From CAZPXH01 sp964591085 (GTDB lineage: Bacteria > Spirochaetota > Spirochaetia > DSM-27196 > CAZPXH01): DNA of 64,000 nt. The notes under the pieces were generated by a model. The model did no database searches. It was given only the letters and a program-made list of their open reading frames with translations, and had not been told where the DNA came from. The position numbers and the translations under genes were made by a program. Positions 1 through 8,990 of the stretch are shown here, piece after piece; the first letter of the stretch is position 1, and every line of letters begins with the position of its first letter. Location: contig CAZPXH010000002.1 in NCBI GenBank assembly GCA_964591085.1, forward strand, positions 178,352 through 242,351. Direction: 5' to 3'.

Positions 1-84
1 CCGCCGGAGCCCTACAAGGGCAAGGGCGTGCGGTACGAGGATGAGCAGATCCGGCGCAAGGTCGGCAAGTCCGGCATCAAGTAG
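1..84 (+). CDS. rplF: 50S ribosomal protein L6, C-terminal end (partial)
   Basis: The window opens inside this gene. The last 27 codons read through to TAG at 82-84 and include the typical L6 C-terminal signature EPYKGKGVRY followed by a basic tail ending GKSGIK. L6 binds 23S rRNA near the sarcin-ricin loop. Position directly before rplR fits the universal spc operon order. Only the end is visible, so nothing can be said about its start. Confidence 0.93.
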   Translation, partial: PPEPYKGKGVRYEDEQIRRKVGKSGIK

Positions 85-94
85 GGGTAGTGGA

Positions 95-451
95 ATGAAT
101 CGACTGGCACAGAAGCAGAACCGCCTTTCCCGACGACGCTACCGGGTCCGCAAGAAGATTGCCGGCACCGCCGAGCGCCCTCGAGTCTCGGTGTTCAAGA
201 GCAACCGCCACCTCTTTGTCCAGGCAATTGACGACGCTGCGGGAGCTACGCTTGCGTCGGTGTCAACGCTCGGGGGTGATTCCCCGGTAAAGGCAACTAT
301 TACCGGGGCGGCACAGCTTGGTAAGCAGCTCGGGGGCGTGTTAAAGGAGGCGGGCATTGAGGCCGCCGTCTTTGACCGGAACGGCCGCCGCTATCACGGC
401 GTGATCCAGAGTCTTGCGGACGGTATCCGCGAGGCCGGGATCCGGATGTAA
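95..451 (+). CDS. rplR: 50S ribosomal protein L18
   Basis: A 118-residue protein, normal length for L18, which binds 5S rRNA in the central protuberance. It has the basic N-terminus (LSRRRYRVRKK), the PRVSVFKSNRHLFVQAIDD core and the C-terminal FDRNGRRYHGVIQSLADGIREAG motif region. The ATG at 95 was chosen over an in-frame start at 41 because it gives the family N-terminus and lies just after the rplF stop. Second to last known spc-operon order member before rpsE. Confidence 0.96.
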   Translation: MNRLAQKQNRLSRRRYRVRKKIAGTAERPRVSVFKSNRHLFVQAIDDAAGATLASVSTLGGDSPVKATITGAAQLGKQLGGVLKEAGIEAAVFDRNGRRYHGVIQSLADGIREAGIRM

Positions 452-462
452 GGCAGGAACCT

Positions 463-969
463 ATGGCACGCAGAGAAGAGATCATTCCGGAGAACGAGCT
501 GACGGAAAAGCTCATCAAGCTTAACCGTGTGGCAAAGGTTGTGAAGGGCGGTCGCCGCTTCTCCTTCAGCGCGCTGGTGGTTGTGGGTGATCGCGCTGGA
601 ACCGTCGGTTACGGCTATGGCAAGGCCAACGACGTAGCGGAGGCAATCAGAAAGGGCGTGGACCGTGCGCGGCGCAGCCTGATCCGGGTGCCCATCCAGA
701 AGTCCACCCTCCCACACACGGTGCAGGGCAAGTACAAGAGTGCCTCCGTGCTGATGAAGCCGGCTGCGCCCGGTACCGGAATCATCGCGGGTGGCCCGGT
801 TCGCGCCATTCTGGAGGTCGGTGGCATCAACGATGTGCTGTCAAAGAGCCTTGGCAGCCAGAATCCGATCAACATCGTCAAGGCGGTGTTTGAGGGTCTG
901 GAGAGCGTGATGGATGCGCGGCAAATTGCCAGGAGCCGCGGCAAGCGCCTCGTCGAGTTCTGGGGCTGA
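463..969 (+). CDS. rpsE: 30S ribosomal protein S5
   Basis: A 168-residue S5. The N-terminal double-stranded RNA-binding-like domain carries the signature KVVKGGRRFSFSALVVVGD and GYGYGKANDVAEAI; the C-terminal domain has AAPGTGIIAGGPVRAILEV. S5 sits at the mRNA entry tunnel of the 30S subunit and contributes to decoding fidelity. It follows rplR by 11 bp and precedes rpmD by 3 bp, so all are one transcript. Confidence 0.97.
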   Translation: MARREEIIPENELTEKLIKLNRVAKVVKGGRRFSFSALVVVGDRAGTVGYGYGKANDVAEAIRKGVDRARRSLIRVPIQKSTLPHTVQGKYKSASVLMKPAAPGTGIIAGGPVRAILEVGGINDVLSKSLGSQNPINIVKAVFEGLESVMDARQIARSRGKRLVEFWG

Positions 970-972
970 GTC

Positions 973-1203
973 ATGGCAAAGAAGAAAGAACAGAAGCGGG
1001 CACGGCTCAAGGTCACCCTGGTTCGGAGCCCGATTGGACGAAAGCCCGAGCATCGGCGGACCGTGCGTTCCCTGGGGCTGAGGAAGATCAACCAGACGGT
1101 TATCCATGAAGACACGCCTTCCATTCGCGGAATGGTAAATGCTGTGGACTTCCTGGTCACGGTTGAAGAGCACGCCGAAGAAGCGACAAAGGCAGAAGCG
1201 TAA
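973..1203 (+). CDS. rpmD: 50S ribosomal protein L30
   Basis: A 76-residue L30, somewhat longer than the usual ~60 because of a lysine-rich N-terminus (MAKKKEQKRARLK) and an acidic tail (EEHAEEATKAEA). The core KVTLVRSPIGRKPEHRRTVRSLGLRKINQTV is the family signature. The stop codon overlaps the rplO start (TAATG), so the two are translationally coupled. Confidence 0.94.
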   Translation: MAKKKEQKRARLKVTLVRSPIGRKPEHRRTVRSLGLRKINQTVIHEDTPSIRGMVNAVDFLVTVEEHAEEATKAEA

Positions 1204-1796
1204 TGCCCGAAATCATGAAGCCCGAAGGGGCAACAAAGAATACCAAGCGCCTCGGCCGAGGGCCTTCCAGCGGGACCGGCACAACTGCCGGGCGTGGCAA
1301 CAAGGGCCAACGGGCCCGCAGTGGTGGCGGAGTCCGGCCCGGATTTGAGGGTGGGCAGATGCCGCTGTACCGGCGGATTGCACGGCGGGGATTCTCCAAC
1401 TACCCGTTCAAGCGCACCGTTGTCTCGGTGAATTTGCGCGAACTGGAACGGGCCTTTGTGGACGGTGAGACGGTGAATCACGAGACCCTGGTTGAGAAGG
1501 GAATCATCCGGCGCCGGGAGCAGTACGCCAAGATTCTCGGAACCGGCACCATCACGCACAAGCTCACCGTAGAAGGTCTTGCCGTGTCCGCCTCGGCAAA
1601 GGCGGCCATTGAAGCTGCCGGCGGGACCGTGATTGGCCCGGCTGAGAATGAGCCGGCGGAGCCTGAAGCGTCGGAGCGTGCGGGCAAGAAAGCCAGTGCA
1701 GTCCCGGCCGCCACAACGGCGACCGTTGTGACTGATGCCGAAGGTGCGCCCGCTTCCGAAGGTTCGGCAGAGCAGGCCGCCGAGACAAAGGAATAA
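1203..1796 (+). CDS. rplO: 50S ribosomal protein L15 with acidic C-terminal extension
   Basis: Residues ~1-140 are a standard L15: glycine-rich RNA-binding N-terminus (GRGPSSGTGTTAGRGNKGQ), GFEGGQMPLYRR and the C-terminal LTVEGLAVSASAKAAIEAAGG. About 50 further residues form an Ala/Glu/Pro-rich low-complexity tail not found in typical ~145-residue L15. Start overlaps the rpmD stop by one base. L15 assembles late into the 50S subunit. Confidence 0.95.
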   Translation: MPEIMKPEGATKNTKRLGRGPSSGTGTTAGRGNKGQRARSGGGVRPGFEGGQMPLYRRIARRGFSNYPFKRTVVSVNLRELERAFVDGETVNHETLVEKGIIRRREQYAKILGTGTITHKLTVEGLAVSASAKAAIEAAGGTVIGPAENEPAEPEASERAGKKASAVPAATTATVVTDAEGAPASEGSAEQAAETKE

Positions 1797-1805
1797 GGGA
1801 GTTAC

Positions 1806-3125
1806 ATGGCGAACCCGCTTGTAGACATTTTCCGTATCAAGGATCTCCGGGAGCGCTTGCTGTTCACGCTGTCCATGCTGGCTGTGTTCCGGCTTGGTGC
1901 GGCTATTCCTATCCCGGGAATCAATGTGAACGCGTTGCAGCTGTACTTCCTTCAGCAGAGCAGCGCCGGCGTCTCACTGGTGGATTACTTGGACTTCTTT
2001 GCGGGTGGCGCCTTCTCCAACTTCAGCGTGTTCATGCTGGGCATTGTTCCCTACATCTCAATGTCCATCATCATGCAGCTTCTCCTGCTGGTATTTCCCG
2101 CGCTCAAGCGGATCAGCGAGGAGGAAGGTGGCCGGAAGCGCATTCAGAGCTACACCCGCTACGGGACGGTGATCATTGCGCTGATCCAGTCCTTTACCGC
2201 AACGCGCTTTGCCAACAGTATCCCCAACGCGGTGAACATCGGCCCGGTCGCGTTCACCCTGGTTTCAATGCTGACCGTGACCGCGGGGACCACCTTCCTG
2301 ATGTGGATTGGCGAGCAGATCAACCAGCGCGGTATCGGTAACGGGATCTCTCTGCTTATCTTCGCCGGGATTGTCGCTCGGCTGCCACGCGCGATTTGGG
2401 CCCTGATTCAGAGCGTGCAATCACAAAACACCAATCCGGTTTCAGTGTTGCTGGTCCTGGGAATGTTTGTGGCTGTCATCGTCCTGGTTATCTACGAGCA
2501 GCGCGGACAGCGGAAGATTCCCATTCAGTACGCCAAGCGTGTTGTCGGCCGGAAGATGTACGCAGGCCAGAACACGTACGTGCCGTTCAAGATCAACCCA
2601 TCCGGCGTCATCCCGGTCATCTTTGCGTCTTCTCTGCTGACCTTTCCGCTGCAGATTGCGCAGAACCTGGCTGCTGATGTCCGCTGGCTGAATCGGCTTG
2701 CGTTCGTCCTTCGTCCCAGCGGTGCGCCGTATCTGATTGTCTACACACTCCTCATAGTGTTCTTTGCGTACTTCTACACCCAGGTAACGCTGAATCCGAT
2801 TGAGATTTCCCGGCAGATCCGGGAGCACGGGGGTTCTATTCCCGGGATCCGGAGCGAAAAAATGGAAGAATACTTCACCCGGGTTCTGAATCGCATCATT
2901 CTCCCTGGTGCGCTCTTCCTTGCATTTATCGCCGTGATTCCCACGCTCGTACAGGCGTTCTTCAACTTCCCGGCGGAGGTGGCCGTTGTAATGGGCGGTA
3001 CTTCGCTTCTGATTATGGTAGGCGTTGATCTGGACCTGATGAGCCAGATTGAAGGCAGTCTGCGGATGCACCACTATGACGGGCTGACCCGGAGTGGCAA
3101 GGGTATCCGTTCCCGGTCGCTGTAG
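1806..3125 (+). CDS. secY: Preprotein translocase channel subunit SecY
   Basis: A 439-residue polytopic membrane protein with about ten hydrophobic segments. Recognisable SecY motifs are the N-terminal KDLRERLLFTLSMLAVFRLG, GIVPYISMSIIMQLL at the plug/TM2 region, GIGNGISLLIFAGI, the cytosolic loop QRKIPIQYAKRVVG and NPSGVIPVIFAS. It forms the protein-conducting channel with SecE and SecG in the inner membrane. It lies between rplO and rpmJ, its standard position, 9 bp after rplO. Confidence 0.98.
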   Translation: MANPLVDIFRIKDLRERLLFTLSMLAVFRLGAAIPIPGINVNALQLYFLQQSSAGVSLVDYLDFFAGGAFSNFSVFMLGIVPYISMSIIMQLLLLVFPALKRISEEEGGRKRIQSYTRYGTVIIALIQSFTATRFANSIPNAVNIGPVAFTLVSMLTVTAGTTFLMWIGEQINQRGIGNGISLLIFAGIVARLPRAIWALIQSVQSQNTNPVSVLLVLGMFVAVIVLVIYEQRGQRKIPIQYAKRVVGRKMYAGQNTYVPFKINPSGVIPVIFASSLLTFPLQIAQNLAADVRWLNRLAFVLRPSGAPYLIVYTLLIVFFAYFYTQVTLNPIEISRQIREHGGSIPGIRSEKMEEYFTRVLNRIILPGALFLAFIAVIPTLVQAFFNFPAEVAVVMGGTSLLIMVGVDLDLMSQIEGSLRMHHYDGLTRSGKGIRSRSL

Positions 3126-3149
3126 GCCGGCACTGACAGGAGTTGTGAA

Positions 3150-3263
3150 ATGAAAGTTCGCGTAAGCGTGAAGCCCATGTGTGACAACTGCAAGGTCATC
3201 CGCAGACGCGGCGTCGTGCGGATCATCTGCACGAACCCCAAGCACAAGCAGCGACAGCGATAG
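3150..3263 (+). CDS. rpmJ: 50S ribosomal protein L36
   Basis: A 37-residue zinc-ribbon protein starting MKVRVSVKPMCDNCKVIRRR. The four zinc ligands of the C+ form are present (C11, C14, C27, H32). An AGGAG ribosome site lies at about 3138-3142. It sits between secY and rpsM, as in most bacteria. It is easily missed because of its length. Confidence 0.97.
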   Translation: MKVRVSVKPMCDNCKVIRRRGVVRIICTNPKHKQRQR

Positions 3264-3272
3264 GAGCGCCGA

Positions 3273-3638
3273 ATGGCACGAATTGCGGGTATTGACCTGC
3301 CGAACAAGCATGTAAACATCGCGCTGACCTATATCTTTGGGATCGGCCGGGCTGCCGCGGATAAGATCTGCGAGTCCACGGGAATTGACACCGAGCGCCG
3401 GATGAATGACCTGAGCACGGACGAAATCACTGCGCTTCGGAACGTCATCGAGAATGACTACACTGTGGAGGGTCGTCTGCGAACGCAGGTGTCCCTCAAC
3501 ATCAAGCGCCTGATGGACATCGGGTGTTACCGGGGCCTTCGCCACCGCAAAGGTCTTCCTGTTCGCGGTCAGCGCACTCAAACCAACGCCCGAACCCGCA
3601 AGGGCAAGAAGAAGACGGTCGCAGGAAAGAAGAAGTAG
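3273..3638 (+). CDS. rpsM: 30S ribosomal protein S13
   Basis: A 121-residue S13 beginning MARIAGIDLPNKHVNIALTYIFGIG, with the helix-hairpin-helix region and the C-terminal signature GLRHRKGLPVRGQRTQTNARTRKGKKK. It contacts the 50S subunit and the P-site tRNA in the 30S head. It follows rpmJ by 9 bp and precedes rpsK by 3 bp. Confidence 0.98.
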   Translation: MARIAGIDLPNKHVNIALTYIFGIGRAAADKICESTGIDTERRMNDLSTDEITALRNVIENDYTVEGRLRTQVSLNIKRLMDIGCYRGLRHRKGLPVRGQRTQTNARTRKGKKKTVAGKKK

Positions 3639-3641
3639 GCT

Positions 3642-4025
3642 ATGGCAAAGCAGCAGCGAAAGAAGCGCGAGAAGCGCACAGTTACCGAGGGTACCGTCTA
3701 CATCCAGGCGACCTTCAACAACACCATCGTAACCATCACCGACATGAACGGGAATGCGGTTTCCTGGGCAAGCGCCGGTGGGCTGGGCTTCAAGGGGGCC
3801 AAGAAGAGCACACCCTACGCAGCTCAGGTAACGGCAGAATCGGCTGCAACCAAGGCAATTGACTACGGTCTGCAGTCCGTTCACGTGAAGGTGAAGGGTC
3901 CCGGGGTCGGACGTGAGTCCGCAATCCGTCAACTTGGCGCACTGGGGCTGGCAATTCAGACGATCGAGGACACCACGCCGATCCCGCACAATGGGTGTCG
4001 GCCTCGGAAGAGTCGGCGCGTCTAG
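3642..4025 (+). CDS. rpsK: 30S ribosomal protein S11
   Basis: A 127-residue S11 with the conserved TFNNTIVTITDMNGNAVSWASAG core and the C-terminal IEDTTPIPHNGCRPRKSRRV. It forms part of the 30S platform near the mRNA exit. rpoA follows 8 bp downstream, the alpha-operon arrangement. The expected rpsD between rpsK and rpoA is absent here, as in several phyla outside Proteobacteria. Confidence 0.98.
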   Translation: MAKQQRKKREKRTVTEGTVYIQATFNNTIVTITDMNGNAVSWASAGGLGFKGAKKSTPYAAQVTAESAATKAIDYGLQSVHVKVKGPGVGRESAIRQLGALGLAIQTIEDTTPIPHNGCRPRKSRRV

Positions 4026-4033
4026 GAGAATTT

Positions 4034-5098
4034 ATGGCTCGAAAGAACCTGCTCAAGGGATTCAAGCGTCCCAAGGGCATTACATTTGAACACAGTGAAG
4101 TAAGTCCGGACTACGGGCGCTTCACCGCACAACCCTTTGAGCGAGGCTTCGGAACAACCGTGGGAAACACCCTGCGGCGGATTCTTCTGTCCTCCATGCA
4201 GGGCTATGCCGTTACGGCGATCCGGGTGACCTCATTCGACGAGGACGGCAACGCGCACATCCTCTCCAGTGAGTTTGAGGCGATCCCTCACGTGGTTGAG
4301 GATACGCCCGACATCATCAACAACCTTAAGCAGTTGCAGGTGTCTCTGGAACCCGAGGTTGAACAGAAGACCCTCCTGCTGGAGCTCAGCGGCAAGCAGA
4401 CCGTCACCGCCGCAGCCCTGGCCGACATGGGTGGCGTCCGCGTGACCAACCCGGACCTGCACCTGCTCACCATGATGAAGGAAGCGCGCCTGGAGCTTGA
4501 GATCCAACTGGATCTTGGCCGGGGCTATGTGCCGGCGGAACAGAACGAGAAGTACGTTGAGGTCATAGGCACCATTCCGGTTGACGCCATGTTTTCTCCC
4601 ATCCGGCGGGTCCGTTTCAACGTGGAGAACACCCGTGTCGGTCATCGGACGGACTATGACAAGCTGGTCTTTGAGGTGTGGACGGACGGTACCATCAAGC
4701 CGGACGATGCGGTTGCTCAAGCCGCCAAAATTGCCAAGGACCACTTCACGATCTTCGTCAATTTTGATGAAGGCAGCCTCATCACCGACGATGACATTGA
4801 TGAGGACGAGGAACGAATCAGGCAGATCCTGCAGACTCCAGTAGAAGAGCTGGAGCTGAGCGTTCGTAGCAGCAATTGCCTGAAAAATGCCAGTATTCGA
4901 ACTATCGGTGATTTGACCTCCCGAACAGAAGATGAGATCGCCCGCACGCGAAACTTCGGCAAGAAGTCCCTCCTGGAAATCAAGGAGAAGCTGAGCGAGT
5001 GGGGCCTGTCGCTTGGAATGACGGATTACAGTTCGCTGAAGAAGTCCGCGCGTTTCCTTGCCCGGAAGGCAGAAGAGGAGAACGAGGATGAGGCATAG
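4034..5098 (+). CDS. rpoA: DNA-directed RNA polymerase subunit alpha
   Basis: A 354-residue alpha subunit. The N-terminal dimerisation domain has FERGFGTTVGNTLRRILLSSM; the C-terminal domain (from about residue 262) has ELELSVRSSNCLKNASIRTIGDL and the helix-hairpin-helix RNFGKKSLLEIKEKL that contacts UP elements and activators. ATG 4034 follows an AGGAG at 4024-4028 and gives the family N-terminus; an in-frame ATG at 3995 is inside rpsK and is not needed. The tail is acidic (EEENEDEA). Confidence 0.97.
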   Translation: MARKNLLKGFKRPKGITFEHSEVSPDYGRFTAQPFERGFGTTVGNTLRRILLSSMQGYAVTAIRVTSFDEDGNAHILSSEFEAIPHVVEDTPDIINNLKQLQVSLEPEVEQKTLLLELSGKQTVTAAALADMGGVRVTNPDLHLLTMMKEARLELEIQLDLGRGYVPAEQNEKYVEVIGTIPVDAMFSPIRRVRFNVENTRVGHRTDYDKLVFEVWTDGTIKPDDAVAQAAKIAKDHFTIFVNFDEGSLITDDDIDEDEERIRQILQTPVEELELSVRSSNCLKNASIRTIGDLTSRTEDEIARTRNFGKKSLLEIKEKLSEWGLSLGMTDYSSLKKSARFLARKAEEENEDEA

Positions 5099-5483
5099 AA
5101 TCGGCAGTAATCGCCTTGGACGGCGTCCTGCTCATCGCACCGCAATGCTCCGCAACATGGTGACCAGCCTCTTCCGCCATGAGCGAATACGCACAACCCG
5201 TGCCAAGGCTTTGGAGGTGCGGAAGATGGCGGAGAAGATGATTACGCGTGCCAAGGTAGACAGCGTTCACAACCGCCGCATGATTTTCCGGGACATCAAG
5301 GATGAGGCGGTTCTTGCGCGCCTGTTTACCGACATTGGTCCGCGTTTCACCGAACGGCCGGGCGGATACACCCGGGTACTCCGTATTGGCCCGAGACAGG
5401 GCGACGCGGCTGAAATGGTTGTTCTGGAGCTGGTTGAGCGAAGCGCCGATCAGGGCTCCGCAAAGGGCGGAAAGAAGAAGTAG
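5088..5483 (+). CDS. rplQ: 50S ribosomal protein L17
   Basis: A 131-residue L17 starting MRHRIGSNRLGRRPAHRTAMLRNM, with SLFRHERIRTTRAKALEVRKMAEKMI. The start lies inside the end of rpoA (11-bp overlap), so the two are coupled. It ends the ribosomal cluster; the next 93 bp contain short GC hairpins (about 5486-5506 and 5528-5549) without a U-tract, so the operon end is not marked by an obvious intrinsic terminator. Confidence 0.97.
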   Translation: MRHRIGSNRLGRRPAHRTAMLRNMVTSLFRHERIRTTRAKALEVRKMAEKMITRAKVDSVHNRRMIFRDIKDEAVLARLFTDIGPRFTERPGGYTRVLRIGPRQGDAAEMVVLELVERSADQGSAKGGKKK

Positions 5484-5576
5484 GTCCGGATCCCGCTTAT
5501 CGGGACCGGCGACGCGGCCGACACTAATACGGGGGCCCGGGTGTCCCCGTAGCCACGAGAGAAGCTGGGGTCTGGA

Positions 5577-8500
5577 ATGTCAGCCGGGATCAAGACAGCA
5601 CTGAGTCTCCTTGGAGGGCTGCTTGTTTCAGCCGCATTTGCGGTTCTGTGGTTCACGGGATCCTTTGACGGCATTGAGGCCCAACTCTACACGCGTGGCG
5701 TTGAGCAAGCTGTTGGCGCCCAGATTCAGGATCTCCGCTCGGGCCTGGAGCAGATCAACCAGCAGCGACAACAGACCCTGCAGGGCCTTGCCGCAACTCC
5801 CGCGTTCCAGAACGCATACCGGGTCAATCAATCCCGTGCAGACATAGCTACCCGTGACCGCGAGGCCGGGCTTCTCCAGGCTGGAATTGACGGACTCCGT
5901 TCACTCCGCGTTGTTGGCCCGGATCCCTTTGATGAATCCGATCCGCCCGATCTTGCCATCTACTACAGCAGCTCGGCGACCGACGTGCTGGAGCGCAGTC
6001 CGGATCGCATCCGCTATCGGGACTTTGATGCGGTCTACGAGGACGCCGGTCTGGATTCACCGTCAGTGGACGCTGGGGAGCTCGCGGTCCTGGTTGATCC
6101 GGAGCGGCAGAGCCTTGAATACCGAGTGCCGCTTATGGATGAGAACGGAGTTCGCCGGAGTGTGATGCTGGCCGCCGTGACCTTGCGCGGGACCTCCAGC
6201 GCGCTTGTTCGCCTTGGCGCTCTGGATCCCGGCAGACAGCTGATTGCAAACCCGGACGGGACCCTGGTTGCGGATGTCCCTGAACTCCTGGTAGCTGACC
6301 TGTCGCAGGCGCTGGAAGCGCGGGCGATATCCCCCGGGAACACAGAAGCCGGTGCCCTTTCCGACGGCGACCGCCTGTTCCTTGGCGATGGCGAAGGCGC
6401 GTATCGAATTGCACTGGACCAGACCGGCAGCCGCCCGCTTGCCGTGCTTGTCAATGAAGCCCGCTTTGAGCTGGACCCTGCGCTTCGCTGGGTGATTGTT
6501 TCCATCGCCGGCCTCTCTACGTTCCTGCTGCTCTTCCTGCTGTTCAACCTGCGCCAGGACCCTGAGGTTCTGGTTGCCGAGCGCATGAAGCGTGTACAGC
6601 TTGAAATCCTTCAGGAAAACATCAACCGCAGTGGCTCTCTGGATATGGAGAGTCTCCGAGCGGAGCTGGAACGGCGCAAGCCTGTGCTGGTCCGGCAGAT
6701 TCTCCGGGGAATCAAGGGCAGAAGCCCGGATCAGGCTGAGCAGCTGGACCAGCTGGTGGAACAGAGCTGGAGTGAGATCTTTGAGCTCATGGGTCGCCGG
6801 GGCGCGCCCCAGACCCCGGGTGGCAACTTTGATGCTGAGGCGTTCCAGAGAATTGCGGATCAGATCATAGAAGGGATCCGACAGGTTCAGGTGATCGCGC
6901 CGGTGGTGACACAGCAGCTTCCGCAGAGCCCCTCCGGAGCACCCGCCGGGGCCAGGGCGCGACCGGTCCCGGGAACCCCGGTTCCCTCTGCGCCTGTCGC
7001 CGCAGCTGCTCCAGCTTCCCGGCCGGATGCAGAAGTTGACCTTGCCGATCTGGAACCCCTTGATGACGGCGACGAGTTGGAACCGGTGGAAACCGCGGAG
7101 CTGCTTGACGAAGACGACGGTGATCTGGAGCCGGTGGAAGCCCTGGAGCTGCTTGACGAAGACGACGGTGATCTGGAGCCGGTGGAAGCCCTGGAGCTGC
7201 TTGATGAGGTCGGCGAGGAGGAGTTTGCGGCTGAGCTTGGAGAGGCCGCTGACCTACAAGGGCTTGAGAGTCTGGACGCGGTCGTTGGCTACGAGGAGCT
7301 GAGTAACGATTTCCAGCCCATCGTTGGCCCGGAGCCCGAGCTTCAACCCAATGAGCAGGTTGGCGATCTGGGGTTAGCGGAAGTTGACCTTTCCGGACTG
7401 GAAGAGGGAGCAAAGGAAACCCTTTCGGACGCTGAGTCCAACTGGCTTGATGACTCCGACGGTGCTACGACGATCCCGGGTGTGCCGGGCAATGCGGTAG
7501 CAGAACAGGGGACCCCATCACTCGGCGATGATGAAAGAATCGAAGACCTTGAGCCGGTTGACCTAGAGCCGTTGGAAGACGGGGAGGAAGATGAAGTGGA
7601 GGACGGCCTCCAAGGCATCGCCAGAGATGACTTGTCCGAGGCGGAACCCCCGCCATTCAGTGACGCAGGGCCGGTGGTCCGGGATCCCGGTGGCACGTTG
7701 ATTTCTCCAGCGCTGGAGATTAGTCATACGAGGGTCACTCTGGAGCCACGCTCGGTGGTGGACAGTCTCCTGGAGCCGCTAGAGGCTGACGCGCTTGCCG
7801 ATCTTCGCCTGGAAGACCTGAATCTGCAGAGCGAGCTGTCCGCCTACGATCCAATAGATGACGAGGTTGCAGCCGCCGCGATTCGGGACGCGGAGTCCGA
7901 GGTTGCGCCCTACGAGTCCCTGGACGCCGAGCCCGTGGATCAGATCGTGGTGGAAGAGGCAGATACCGAGCACAGCGTTGAACTGGGCTTTGGGTCACCA
8001 GATGTCAACACTGCACCTTCTGCACTGGTGGACGCGAGCGGTGCCGGTGGTGTCCGTGTGGAAGGGGCGGATTCCGATGCTGGCGGCGCGCTGGGCGTGG
8101 ATGAACCGGAAGAAACAGGTGGCGATGCTGTTCTGGAGGAGCTCCACGCCGAGCCGACCTGGTCGGATGAGTGGCTGAGCGCTGGCATGCTGTTTTCCGC
8201 CGGGACCTCCTCACCTGAGTGGTCCATGCCGGTACAGGACGCGCTGCCACTGGAAATGGAAGGCGCGAGCGGGGCCGAAGACGACGTGTACCATCGTGTG
8301 TTTGCCGCTTCCTGGGCTGACGTGCGCGCCTCCCTCCTGCCCCACAGTATTGTGGAAGACTCGGACGGGACGGTACGGATTTCAGCCGAAACCTATTCGA
8401 GAGAGGACGACGACGTCCCCGAGATTCCCGCGGAAACCGACTCCAGCGGAATCGGCTCTCTCTTTGGTGATCTCACGCTGGACCTTGAGGATCTGGACTC

Positions 8501-8990
8501 CCCCACGGCAGACGAGCAGAACGGTCTAGAGCGATGGTTCGCGGAGGACGGACTGGTCATTGGTACCGGGTCCGGGGTTGAGCAGCTCTCCAAGCTAATG
8601 GGTAGTGACGCACTGCTCCTGCTGGAACGCGGCCCCCAGGGCTATGGATTCATTGGTGCACGCAACAGCTCCAGCCGTTGTGCGTCTGTGCTGGTAGACG
8701 GGATTCAGGAACTGTTGGACCGCGTGACCGGTCCGGCGCTCGCGAGCGATCGGGAAGTTGGGCTTCAGTACATCCGCCACGGCGATGTCGGTGACCCGGA
8801 GTGCATGGAGATGATTGGACTCTCGGTTGGTTCTGCGATCTGTGCGGTTCCGGTGCACGGCGAACTGGGGCAGGTCGCGGTCCTCGTCTATGCCGTCGGG
8901 CAGCCACAGAGGTTCGCCGATAGCCCGGACCTGCCCCAGCTCATTCGGGAGCTGGGAACGAGTGTTGCTGGAGCAGTGCATGCCGGCTGA
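5577..8990 (+). CDS. Large membrane-anchored acidic repeat protein with C-terminal GAF-like domain
   Basis: An 1137-residue protein I cannot assign to a named family. Hydrophobic segments at about residues 8-28 and 305-325 bracket a ~275-residue region that would be periplasmic. The cytoplasmic part starts with a helical section (to ~460), then a long very acidic, Leu/Glu/Pro-rich low-complexity stretch containing near-perfect 16-residue repeats (from residue 508). The last ~150 residues (from ~985) return to a folded pattern that resembles a GAF or roadblock-like sensor fold (KLMGSDALLLLERG, SVGSAICAVPVHGELGQVAVLVY). It overlaps rnhA by 11 bp. A signalling or scaffold role is a guess from the layout only. 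Spirochaete genomes often hold such acidic anchored proteins. Confidence 0.75.
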   Translation: MSAGIKTALSLLGGLLVSAAFAVLWFTGSFDGIEAQLYTRGVEQAVGAQIQDLRSGLEQINQQRQQTLQGLAATPAFQNAYRVNQSRADIATRDREAGLLQAGIDGLRSLRVVGPDPFDESDPPDLAIYYSSSATDVLERSPDRIRYRDFDAVYEDAGLDSPSVDAGELAVLVDPERQSLEYRVPLMDENGVRRSVMLAAVTLRGTSSALVRLGALDPGRQLIANPDGTLVADVPELLVADLSQALEARAISPGNTEAGALSDGDRLFLGDGEGAYRIALDQTGSRPLAVLVNEARFELDPALRWVIVSIAGLSTFLLLFLLFNLRQDPEVLVAERMKRVQLEILQENINRSGSLDMESLRAELERRKPVLVRQILRGIKGRSPDQAEQLDQLVEQSWSEIFELMGRRGAPQTPGGNFDAEAFQRIADQIIEGIRQVQVIAPVVTQQLPQSPSGAPAGARARPVPGTPVPSAPVAAAAPASRPDAEVDLADLEPLDDGDELEPVETAELLDEDDGDLEPVEALELLDEDDGDLEPVEALELLDEVGEEEFAAELGEAADLQGLESLDAVVGYEELSNDFQPIVGPEPELQPNEQVGDLGLAEVDLSGLEEGAKETLSDAESNWLDDSDGATTIPGVPGNAVAEQGTPSLGDDERIEDLEPVDLEPLEDGEEDEVEDGLQGIARDDLSEAEPPPFSDAGPVVRDPGGTLISPALEISHTRVTLEPRSVVDSLLEPLEADALADLRLEDLNLQSELSAYDPIDDEVAAAAIRDAESEVAPYESLDAEPVDQIVVEEADTEHSVELGFGSPDVNTAPSALVDASGAGGVRVEGADSDAGGALGVDEPEETGGDAVLEELHAEPTWSDEWLSAGMLFSAGTSSPEWSMPVQDALPLEMEGASGAEDDVYHRVFAASWADVRASLLPHSIVEDSDGTVRISAETYSREDDDVPEIPAETDSSGIGSLFGDLTLDLEDLDSPTADEQNGLERWFAEDGLVIGTGSGVEQLSKLMGSDALLLLERGPQGYGFIGARNSSSRCASVLVDGIQELLDRVTGPALASDREVGLQYIRHGDVGDPECMEMIGLSVGSAICAVPVHGELGQVAVLVYAVGQPQRFADSPDLPQLIRELGTSVAGAVHAG
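7098..7208 (+). repeat. 48-bp in-frame tandem repeat
   Basis: Two identical 48-bp units (7098-7145, 7146-7193) plus the start of a third encode the 16-residue unit ELLDEDDGDLEPVEAL. A degenerate earlier copy precedes them (LEPLDDGDELEPVETA). The identity at DNA level points to recent duplication by slippage or recombination, so copy number may vary between strains. Confidence 0.9.

Noticed and set aside
2442..3989. A 515-codon frame on the minus strand
   Set aside because: It is antisense to secY, rpmJ, rpsM and rpsK, all certain genes; the length reflects high GC third positions.
7098..7208. CRISPR-like direct repeats
   Set aside because: The units are contiguous, in frame and code for an acidic protein repeat; there are no spacers or cas genes in the window.
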